DNA from: Rhodospirillales bacterium
GTDB lineage: Bacteria > Pseudomonadota > Alphaproteobacteria > Geminicoccales > Geminicoccaceae
Length of the DNA stretch: 45,787 bases
Reading direction: 5' to 3'
NCBI GenBank assembly: GCA_015490605.1
Contig: WFXL01000107.1
Location: 1 to 45,787 of the forward strand
Of this stretch, positions 38,417 to 45,787 are shown in pieces. The notes beneath the pieces were generated by a model. It ran no database searches. It saw only the letters and a list, made by a program, of their open reading frames with translations, and was not told the origin of the DNA. Within the stretch, counting starts at the first letter, position 1. The number at the start of each line of letters is the position of its first letter. Both the position numbers and the translations under genes were made by a program.

Positions 38417-41239
38417 ATGGCCAATAAGGACTATCGCGAGACTGTCTTCCTCCCCCGAACCGACTTTCCCATGCGGGCACGCCTGCCGCAGCGGGAGCCC
38501 GAGCTGGTGGCGCGCTGGCAGCGCATGGATCTCTATCGGCGGCTGCGCGAGGCCGCCCGGGGCCGGCCCAAATACGTGCTCCACGACGGGCCGCCCTATG
38601 CCAACGGCCACCTCCACATGGGTACGGCCCTCAACAAGATCCTCAAGGACGTGATCAACCGCAGCCGCCAGATGGCGGGCGAGGATGCGGTCTATGTCCC
38701 GGGCTGGGACTGTCATGGCCTGCCGATCGAATGGCAGGTGGAGCAGGAGTACCGCCGCAAAGGCATCGACAAGGACCAGGTGCCCATCGTCGAGTTCCGC
38801 GCCGCCTGCCGCGCCTGGGCCGCCCGGTGGATCGACATCCAGAAGGACGAGTTCCAGCGGCTCGGGGTCGTGGGCGACTGGGAGAATCCCTACACCACCA
38901 TGGCCTTCGATGCCGAGGCGGTGATCTATCGCGAGCTCCTCAAGTTCCTCCACTCGGGCGATCTCTACCGCGGCAAGAAGTCGGTCCTGTGGTCGGTGGT
39001 GGAGAAGACCGCCCTCGCCGAGGCCGAGGTGGAATATTATGACGTGGAATCGCCCGCCATCTGGGTGGCCTTTCCGCTGGTGCGGGTGCCGACACCGGAG
39101 CTTGAGGGCGCCCGGGTGGTGATCTGGACCACCACCCCCTGGACCATCCCGGCCAACCGCGCCGTCGCCTATGGCCCCCACATCCGCTATGTGCTGCTGG
39201 AAGTGGTGGCAACGGCCCCGCAAAGTCGCCTCGAGCCGGGCGCGCGGCTGGTGGTGGCGGCCGAGCTCAGGGAGGCGTTCCAACAGGCGGCCGGGATCGT
39301 GGAAAGCCGCATCCTCGCCGAGTTCGAGGGAGAGCGCCTGGCGGGGGCGGTGGCGCACCATCCGCTCCGCGGTCTTGCCGGCGGCTATGAGTTCGAGGTG
39401 CCGCTGCTGCCGGCCGACTTCGTGGCCGAGGACGAAGGCACGGGTCTCGTCCACATCGCCCCCTCCCACGGGGCCGAGGACTTCGAGCTGGGCCAGCGCT
39501 TCGGGCTGGAAGTGCCGGATACGGTCGCCGAGGATGGCCGCTACACCGAGGCGGTGCCGGGCTTTGTCGGCCTCCATGTGTTCGAGGCCAAGGAGCCGGT
39601 GATCCAGGCGCTCGAGCAGCGAGGGGCGCTGGTGGCCCGCGGCACCGTGCGCCACAGCTATCCCCATTCCTGGCGCTCCAAGGCGCCCCTCATCTTCCGC
39701 GCCACTGATCAGTGGTTCATCGCCATGGACGGCCCCTCCAGGCTGCGGGAGAAGGCGCTTGCGGCCATCGATGCCACCCGCTGGATCCCGCCCCAGGGGC
39801 GCAACCGCATCCGCGCCATGGTGGAGAGCCGGCCCGACTGGTGCATCTCGCGCCAGCGCGCCTGGGGCGTGCCGATTGCCCTCTTCGTCCACCGTGAGAG
39901 CGGCGAGGTGCTGCGCGATCCCGAGGTGCTGGGGCGGATCGCCCGCGCCTTCGAGGAAGAGGGGGCGGATGCCTGGTGGACCCGCGATCCGCAGGAATTC
40001 CTGGGCGAGCGCTACCGGGCCGAGGAGTGGGAGAAGGTGGAGGACATCCTCGACGTGTGGTTCGACTCCGGCTCGACCCACGCCATCGTGCTGGAGCGCC
40101 GGCCCGAGCTCCGCTGGCCCGCCTCCCTCTATCTCGAGGGCTCCGACCAGCACCGCGGCTGGTTCCAGAGCTCGCTGCTGGAGTCCTGCGGCACCCGCGG
40201 CCGCGCCCCCTATGAGGCGGTGCTGACCCACGGCTTCGTGGTGGATGCCGAGGGGCGCAAGATGTCGAAATCCCTCGGCAATGTCATCTCGCCGCTGGAT
40301 CTGATGAAGACCCACGGCGCCGACATCCTGCGGCTGTGGGTGGTATCAGCCGACTATACGGAGGATGTGCGCATCGGCCCCGAGATCCTCCAGGGCCAGG
40401 CCGACCAGTACCGCCGCCTGCGCAACACCCTGCGCTGGATCCTCGGCAATCTGCGCGACTTCGATGAGAGCGAGCGGCTCGAGCATGGCGCCATGCCCGA
40501 GCTCGAACGCTGGGTGCTGCACCGACTCGCCGAGCTCGATCGGCTGCGGCGCCAGTGTCTCGAGGCCTACGACTTCCAGCGCTTCTACACCGCCCTCCAC
40601 AGCTTCTGCGCCACCGACCTGTCGGCCTTCTACTTCGACATCCGCAAGGATTCCCTCTATTGCGATCTGCCCGAGTCGCCCCGCCGGCGGGCGGCGCGCA
40701 CGGTGCTGGACCAGCTGTTCCACGCCCTGGTCCGCTGGCTCGCGCCGGTGCTGGTGTTCACCGCCGAAGAAGCTTGGCTCACGCGCTTTCCGGGCGAGAC
40801 GGAATCCGTTCATCTCCAGCTCTTTCCCGAGATCCCCGAGGCCTGGTATGATCCTGAACTGGCACGGCGCTGGGAGCGGGTGCGACGGGTGCGACGGGTG
40901 GTCACCGGCGCGCTTGAAGTGGCGCGCAAGGACAAGCGCATCGGCTCAAGCCTCGAGGCGGCGCCGCGGGTCTATGTCACCGCCGAGGATGCGGCCGCGC
41001 TCGAAGGAGTGGATCTGGCCGAGCTCGCCATCACCAGCGGGCTCGAGCTGGTGGTGGGCGAACCGCCGGCCGAAGCCTACACCCTCGAGGAGGTGCCGGG
41101 CGTGGGGGTGGTCTTCCGCCCGGCCGAGGGCCAAAAATGCGCCCGCTGCTGGCAGATCCGCCCCGATGTGGAGGCCGCAAGCGGTCTCTGCCCGCGCTGC
41201 CGGGAGGCGGTGGCGCGGCTGCAGCCGGCGGGGAGCTGA
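38417..41239 (+). CDS. ileS: Isoleucyl-tRNA synthetase
   Basis: [22 protein letters not shown] (HIGH), [11 protein letters not shown] (KMSKS), C-terminal [13 protein letters not shown] Zn motif. Confidence 0.98.
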   Translation: MANKDYRETVFLPRTDFPMRARLPQREPELVARWQRMDLYRRLREAARGRPKYVLHDGPPYANGHLHMGTALNKILKDVINRSRQMAGEDAVYVPGWDCHGLPIEWQVEQEYRRKGIDKDQVPIVEFRAACRAWAARWIDIQKDEFQRLGVVGDWENPYTTMAFDAEAVIYRELLKFLHSGDLYRGKKSVLWSVVEKTALAEAEVEYYDVESPAIWVAFPLVRVPTPELEGARVVIWTTTPWTIPANRAVAYGPHIRYVLLEVVATAPQSRLEPGARLVVAAELREAFQQAAGIVESRILAEFEGERLAGAVAHHPLRGLAGGYEFEVPLLPADFVAEDEGTGLVHIAPSHGAEDFELGQRFGLEVPDTVAEDGRYTEAVPGFVGLHVFEAKEPVIQALEQRGALVARGTVRHSYPHSWRSKAPLIFRATDQWFIAMDGPSRLREKALAAIDATRWIPPQGRNRIRAMVESRPDWCISRQRAWGVPIALFVHRESGEVLRDPEVLGRIARAFEEEGADAWWTRDPQEFLGERYRAEEWEKVEDILDVWFDSGSTHAIVLERRPELRWPASLYLEGSDQHRGWFQSSLLESCGTRGRAPYEAVLTHGFVVDAEGRKMSKSLGNVISPLDLMKTHGADILRLWVVSADYTEDVRIGPEILQGQADQYRRLRNTLRWILGNLRDFDESERLEHGAMPELERWVLHRLAELDRLRRQCLEAYDFQRFYTALHSFCATDLSAFYFDIRKDSLYCDLPESPRRRAARTVLDQLFHALVRWLAPVLVFTAEEAWLTRFPGETESVHLQLFPEIPEAWYDPELARRWERVRRVRRVVTGALEVARKDKRIGSSLEAAPRVYVTAEDAAALEGVDLAELAITSGLELVVGEPPAEAYTLEEVPGVGVVFRPAEGQKCARCWQIRPDVEAASGLCPRCREAVARLQPAGS

Positions 41240-41241
41240 AG

Positions 41242-41730
41242 GTGGCGGGTGTGCGTCTGCTGGATCTGCTGACGGTGGCCACGGTCTTCGGCGCCGATCG
41301 TGCCAGCAAGCTCCTCATCACCCGCCTGCTCGAGCCGGGCGAGGTGGTGCCCGTCACCCCCTTCTTCAATCTGGTGCTGGTCTACAATCCGGGGGTGAGC
41401 TTCGGGCTCCTGGGCGGGCTCGGGACCGCCGCCCCCTGGGCGCTGACCCTGCTTACCGTGGCCATCACCGTGCTGCTGGTAGTGTGGGCCTATCGCGAGG
41501 GGCGGCCGCTTGCGCGGCTTGCGCTCTGGACCATCGTCGGCGGGGCCCTTGGCAACATCTATGATCGCCTTCGCTTCGGGGCGGTGGTGGACTATCTGGA
41601 TTTCCACATCGGTACCTGGCACTGGCCTGCCTTCAATCTCGCCGATGTGGCGGTGGTGGGAGGCGTGCTGTGGCTCTTGGGCGAGACGCTTTTCGAGCGG
41701 CGTCCGGGCGAGGGGAGCGCGGAGCGATGA
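41242..41730 (+). CDS. lspA: Lipoprotein signal peptidase (signal peptidase II)
   Basis: GTG start; FFNLVLVYNPGVSFGLLGG; GGALGNIYDRLRFGAVVDYLDFH..FNLADVAV. Confidence 0.97.
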   Translation: MAGVRLLDLLTVATVFGADRASKLLITRLLEPGEVVPVTPFFNLVLVYNPGVSFGLLGGLGTAAPWALTLLTVAITVLLVVWAYREGRPLARLALWTIVGGALGNIYDRLRFGAVVDYLDFHIGTWHWPAFNLADVAVVGGVLWLLGETLFERRPGEGSAER

Positions 41731-42245
41731 GACGGTGGAGCCTGCTGACGCTGGCGGTGGCGCTGCTGGCCGGCTGCGAGGGCACCCTGCAGCAGCGGCT
41801 GGGCCTCGAACGTCAGATCCCCGACGAGTTCCAGACGGTGCGCCACCGGCCGCTGGTGATCCCCGAGGACTTCACCCTGCCGCCGCCGCAGACGGCTGCG
41901 ACCGCCACGCCCCGCGACCGCCAGGAGGCCGAGGTGCGGGGCCTCCTCCTGGGCCGCGAACGGCAAGGCGCGGCGCCGCTGGATTCCGGCGACCGGGCGC
42001 TGCTCGCGGCCATGCCCGAGCGGGCCGATCCTGCCATCCGCCAGCAGCTCGCCGAGGAGGAGCGGCGTCGCCAGAGCCGCCGGCGGTTCCTGTTCGTCCT
42101 GCCCGCCCAGAAGGAGGCGCTGGGTCTCGAGGGCGAGGCCCTCGATCCGGTGGCCGAAGCCCGCCGGCTTGCCGCCGACCCGCGCATCCGCCGGGTGATC
42201 ACGGTGCCGCAGAAGACGGCCGCCCGTGACGGCGGCGGGTCCTGA
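41727..42245 (+). CDS. DUF3035 family lipoprotein
   Basis: LLAGCEGTLQQRLGLERQIPDEFQTVRHRPLVIPEDFTLPPP; between lspA and M16 genes. Confidence 0.88.
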   Translation: MRRWSLLTLAVALLAGCEGTLQQRLGLERQIPDEFQTVRHRPLVIPEDFTLPPPQTAATATPRDRQEAEVRGLLLGRERQGAAPLDSGDRALLAAMPERADPAIRQQLAEEERRRQSRRRFLFVLPAQKEALGLEGEALDPVAEARRLAADPRIRRVITVPQKTAARDGGGS

Positions 42246-42261
42246 GGGGAGCGCCAAGCCC

Positions 42262-43557
42262 ATGGCCACGGATCAGCCCTTCTTCGGCGCCGAGACCTTC
42301 CGCCTCGACAACGGCATGGAGGTGGTGCTGGTGGAGCATCACCGGGCGCCGGTGGTGGCCCACTGGGTGTGGTACCGCGTCGGCAGCGCCGACAGCCCGC
42401 CGGGGAAATCGGGCCTGCCCCATTATCTCGAACACCTGATGTTCAAGGGCACCGACAAAATCCCCCCGGGCGAGTTCTCAAAGATCGTCGCCCGCCTCGG
42501 CGGCAATGACAATGCCATGACCAGCCAGGACTTCACCGCCTACTTCCAGATCATCGCCCGCCAGCACCTGGAGACGGTCATGGCCATGGAGGCGGACCGC
42601 ATGGTCAACCTCCGCCTGCGCGAGGAGGACGCCGTCACCGAGCGGGATGTGATCGTCGAGGAGCGGCGCCAGCGCATCGACAATGAGCCGGGGGCGCTGA
42701 TGAATGAGCGCCTGACGGCGGTCCAGTACCTCCACCACCCCTACCGCCTGCCGGTGATCGGCTGGCTGCACGAGATCCAGGGGTTCACCCGCGAGGATGC
42801 CCTCGCCTTCTACCGGCGCTGGTACGGCCCCGACAACGCCATCCTCATCGTGGTGGGCGATGTCACCCGCGCCGAGCTGGAGCCGCTGGCAACCCGCCAC
42901 TATGGCGCCATCGCACCGCGCGGGGTGCCGCCGCGTGAACGCGTGCGCGAGCCCGAACACCACACCCTGCGGCAGGTGGAGCTGAGGGACCCGCGGGTGC
43001 GACAGCCGAGCGTGGTGGCTGCCTGGCTGGCGCCCAGCTTTCGCGTCGACCCCGAAGGCCATGCCTACGCCCTCGAGGTGCTGGCGGAACTGCTGGGGGG
43101 CGGCACCACCAGCCGGCTCTATCGTGCGCTGGTGGTGGAGCGGGGCCTCGCCGCCGGTGCCGGTGCCTACTACCGCGGCACCGCCCTCGATCCCACCGGC
43201 TTTCGCGTGTATGCGAGCCCGCGGCCCGGGGTCGAGCTCGCCCGGGTGGAGCGGGCGCTGTTCGAGGAGATCGAACGGCTCCTGGCGGAGGGCGTAAGTG
43301 AGGAGGAAGTGGCGCGGGTGCGCCGGCGGATGGTGGCCGAAGCCACCTACGCCAAGGATTCGCCCAATGGCATTGCGCGCATTTTCGGCGCCTTCCTCAC
43401 GAGCGGTCTTAAGGTGGAGGATGTGGAGGCCTGGCCCCGCCGCATCGGCGCCGTCACCCACCAGCAGGTGATGGCTGCGGCCCGGGCGGTGCTGGATCTC
43501 AGGCGGATGGCGGTGGGGCGGCTGCTGCCCGATGGCGGCGATGGAGCCCGCGCATGA
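42262..43557 (+). CDS. M16 family zinc peptidase (catalytic HxxEH member), no recognisable signal peptide
   Basis: GKSGLPHYLEHLMFKGTDKIPPGEFSKIV; downstream E in the M16 metal site. Confidence 0.95.
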   Translation: MATDQPFFGAETFRLDNGMEVVLVEHHRAPVVAHWVWYRVGSADSPPGKSGLPHYLEHLMFKGTDKIPPGEFSKIVARLGGNDNAMTSQDFTAYFQIIARQHLETVMAMEADRMVNLRLREEDAVTERDVIVEERRQRIDNEPGALMNERLTAVQYLHHPYRLPVIGWLHEIQGFTREDALAFYRRWYGPDNAILIVVGDVTRAELEPLATRHYGAIAPRGVPPRERVREPEHHTLRQVELRDPRVRQPSVVAAWLAPSFRVDPEGHAYALEVLAELLGGGTTSRLYRALVVERGLAAGAGAYYRGTALDPTGFRVYASPRPGVELARVERALFEEIERLLAEGVSEEEVARVRRRMVAEATYAKDSPNGIARIFGAFLTSGLKVEDVEAWPRRIGAVTHQQVMAAARAVLDLRRMAVGRLLPDGGDGARA

Positions 43558-44906
43558 TCCGACTGTCACGACGCCAACTCATGGCGCTGTGGGGAGTGAG
43601 TCTCGTGAACCTGCCTCTTCACGCCCAGGCCCAGTCTCCATCCCGGCCCGCGCCCAGGGTGGTGGAGGTGGAGGCGCCCGGCGGCGTGCGCGCCTATCTT
43701 CTGCGGGAGCCCTCCACGCCCTTCGTCTCCGTGCGCTTCGCCTTCGAGGATGCCGGCGCGCTGCGCGATCCGGCGGAACGCGCCGGCCTTGCCCACATGG
43801 CCTCGGGGCTGCTGGATGAGGGCGCCGGCCCTCACGACAGCCAGGCCTTCCGCCGGTTGCTGGAGGACAATGCCATCCGGCTGGCGTTCGATGCCGACCG
43901 CGACACCTTCGCGGGCGAGCTCAAGACCCTCAATGAGACGCGCGAGCTCGCCTTCGAGCTGCTGCGGCTGGCTCTCACCGAGCCGCGCTTCGATGAGGAG
44001 CCCACTGAACGCATCCGCGCCCAGATTCTGGCAGATCTGCGCCGGCGCGAGACCGACCCCAATGATCGCGCCGGCCGCGCCTGGTTCCGCCGAGCCTTTC
44101 CCGACCATCCTTACGGCCGCTCGGTGCGCGGCACGCCCGCAACGGTGGCGGCCATCACCCGCGAGGACCTGCTGGGCCTGGTGCGCACCCGCCTCGCCCG
44201 CGGCAAGCTCCACATCGGCGTGGCCGGCGACATCACCGAGGAGGAACTGGCGCGGCTGCTGGCGGCGACCTTCGGCGATCTGCCCGAAGAGCCCGCTCCC
44301 GCGCGCCTCAATGAGGCCACGCCGGCGGCCAGCGGGGTGGTGGTGGAACGGCTGCCGGTGCCCCAGAGCGTGGTGGTCTTCGGCCATGCCGGCATCGACC
44401 GCCACGACCCCGATTTCTACGCTGCCTATGTGGCCAACTACATTCTCGGCGGCGGCGGCTTCAGCTCGCGCCTCACCGAAGAGATCCGCGAAAAGCGCGG
44501 GCTCGTCTATGGCGTCTACACCTATCTTCTGGACCTGGTGTACAGCCCCCTGTGGATGGGCGGACTCGCCACCTCCAACGCCCAGGTGGCCCAGGCGCTG
44601 GAGCTGGTGGAGCGCGAACGTATGCGCATGGCCGAGGGCGACATCGACGCCCAATCGGTGGCCGATGCCAAGACCTATCTCATCGGCTCCTTCCCGCTGC
44701 GCTTTACCAGCAATGACGGGGTGGCGCGGATGCTCGCCACCATCTCGCTGCAGCGCCTCGGGCGAGACTATCTCGAACGGCGCAATGCCCTCATCGAGGC
44801 GGTCACCCTCGAGGATGTGCGGCGCGTCTCGACGCGGCTCTTCACCCGGCCCATCCTCTTCGCCATCGCCGGTGAACCCGAGGGGATCGAGGGCGATCCG
44901 ACGTGA
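43554..44906 (+). CDS. M16 family peptidase-like protein (HxxEH lacking) with Tat-like signal peptide
   Basis: MIRLSRRQLMALWGVSLVNLPLHAQAQ; M16 fold sequence AGLAHMASGLLDEGAG without HxxEH; GGGGFSSRLTEEIREKRGLVYGVYTY. Confidence 0.93.
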   Translation: MIRLSRRQLMALWGVSLVNLPLHAQAQSPSRPAPRVVEVEAPGGVRAYLLREPSTPFVSVRFAFEDAGALRDPAERAGLAHMASGLLDEGAGPHDSQAFRRLLEDNAIRLAFDADRDTFAGELKTLNETRELAFELLRLALTEPRFDEEPTERIRAQILADLRRRETDPNDRAGRAWFRRAFPDHPYGRSVRGTPATVAAITREDLLGLVRTRLARGKLHIGVAGDITEEELARLLAATFGDLPEEPAPARLNEATPAASGVVVERLPVPQSVVVFGHAGIDRHDPDFYAAYVANYILGGGGFSSRLTEEIREKRGLVYGVYTYLLDLVYSPLWMGGLATSNAQVAQALELVERERMRMAEGDIDAQSVADAKTYLIGSFPLRFTSNDGVARMLATISLQRLGRDYLERRNALIEAVTLEDVRRVSTRLFTRPILFAIAGEPEGIEGDPT

Positions 44907-45787
44907 GCCGCGTGCGCATCCGCCGCCTGCCCGACCATCTGGTGGACCGCATCGCCGCCGGTGAGGTGGTGGAGCGGCCGGCCTCGGTGGTGAAGGAGCT
45001 GGTGGAGAATGCCCTCGATGCGGGCGCGCGCCACATCACCATCGAGCTGGTGGCAGGCGGCCGCGAGCTGGTGCTGGTGGAGGACGACGGCTGCGGCATG
45101 AGCGCCGAGGAGCTGCCCCTCGCCCTGGAGCGCCATGCCACCTCCAAGCTCGCCGACGAGCGGCTGGTGCACATCACCACCCTCGGCTATCGCGGCGAGG
45201 CGCTGCCGGCGATCGCCGCGGTCTCGCGCCTGACCCTCACCAGCCGACCGCCCGGCGCCCCTTGCGCCCACCGCCTGGAGGTGGAAGGCGGACGCCTGGG
45301 CCCGGTGGTGCCGGCCCCGGGGCGCACCGGCACGCGGGTGGCGGTGGCCGACCTGTTCTTTGAATTGCCGGCTCGGCGCCGGTTCCTGCGCAGCCCCCGC
45401 AGCGAGGGCGAGGCGGCGGTGGAGGTGGTGCGCCGGCTGGCCATGGCCTGGCCCGGGGCGGGTTTCCGCCTAAAGCTCGACGGCCGCCGACTGCTGGACC
45501 TGGAACCTGACGGACCCACCCGCGCCGGCATCCAGCCGACGCGCATCGCCGCCCTTCTGGGCCGTGAGCTCGCCGACCACGCCTTCGAGCTCGAGGCCGA
45601 GCGCGAGGGGGTGGGGCTGCGGGGGCTTGCAGCACTGCCCACCCTCTCGCGCAACCACAGCCGCCATCAGTATCTGTTCGTCAACGGCCGGCCGGTGCGC
45701 GATCGGCTGCTGCTGGCGGCAGTACGAGCGGCCTATGGTGATCTCCTGCCCACGGGCCGGCACCCGGTGGTGGCGCTGTTCCTGGAA
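44903..45787 (+). CDS. mutL: DNA mismatch repair protein MutL, N-terminal part (truncated by right edge)
   Basis: GTG at 44903; IRRLPDHLVDRIAAGEVVERPASVVKELVENALDAGA; DDGCGM; ATSKL; TLGYRGEALPAIAAVS; not in ORF track because it has no stop in window. Confidence 0.97.
   Translation, partial: MSRVRIRRLPDHLVDRIAAGEVVERPASVVKELVENALDAGARHITIELVAGGRELVLVEDDGCGMSAEELPLALERHATSKLADERLVHITTLGYRGEALPAIAAVSRLTLTSRPPGAPCAHRLEVEGGRLGPVVPAPGRTGTRVAVADLFFELPARRRFLRSPRSEGEAAVEVVRRLAMAWPGAGFRLKLDGRRLLDLEPDGPTRAGIQPTRIAALLGRELADHAFELEAEREGVGLRGLAALPTLSRNHSRHQYLFVNGRPVRDRLLLAAVRAAYGDLLPTGRHPVVALFLE

Noticed and set aside
40881-40905. GGGTGCGAC tandem repeat in ileS
   Set aside because: Short in-frame repeat encoding RVRRVRRVV inside a conserved gene; no reason to treat it as more than codon repetition.
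44903-45787. MutL as a truncated pseudogene
   Set aside because: Frame is open and motif-complete up to the window edge; the truncation is only the end of the supplied sequence.

Overview
High-GC, gene-dense, mostly housekeeping segment whose gene content and synteny look alphaproteobacterial (inference). No mobile element, CRISPR array or rRNA was seen. From left to right it contains: a minus-strand tad/cpa Flp-pilus operon (cpaF N-terminus cut by the left edge, then cpaE-D-C-B-A and the Flp pilin); phaA-phaB; an elongator-type tRNA-Met(CAU); yqgE-like and hemB; a four-gene envelope-motor-like module (giant 971-aa coiled-coil OmpA-domain protein, small 2-TM protein, MotB/OmpA-like protein, MotA/TolQ/ExbB-like protein); tyrS; an alpha/beta hydrolase; cysE, cysteine desulfurase, iscA-like, 2Fe-2S ferredoxin and mnmA; coaX, rnj, mce and DUF1467; an MFS transporter; a divergent EF-G-like GTPase; an orphan CoxL-like molybdopterin subunit; an alpha/beta hydrolase; rpoZ, rel/spoT and pyrE; class I phaC; a small lipoprotein; ribF, ileS, lspA and a DUF3035 lipoprotein; an M16 peptidase pair; and mutL, cut by the right edge and absent from the ORF track. 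The best candidate for an under-described system is the motor-like module at 9541-15262: a MotA/TolQ-type channel with a cytoplasmic coiled-coil tail, a MotB-like partner, and a translationally coupled 2-TM protein plus a giant second OmpA-domain coiled coil that appears paralogous to the MotB-like partner. Other notable points are an EF-G paralogue lacking the catalytic PGH histidine and the RGITI switch, a perfect TGCTGC-N3-GCAGCA palindrome upstream of phaAB, an M16 pair in which only the non-catalytic member has a (Tat-like) signal peptide, and a cysteine-to-tRNA-thiolation gene line.
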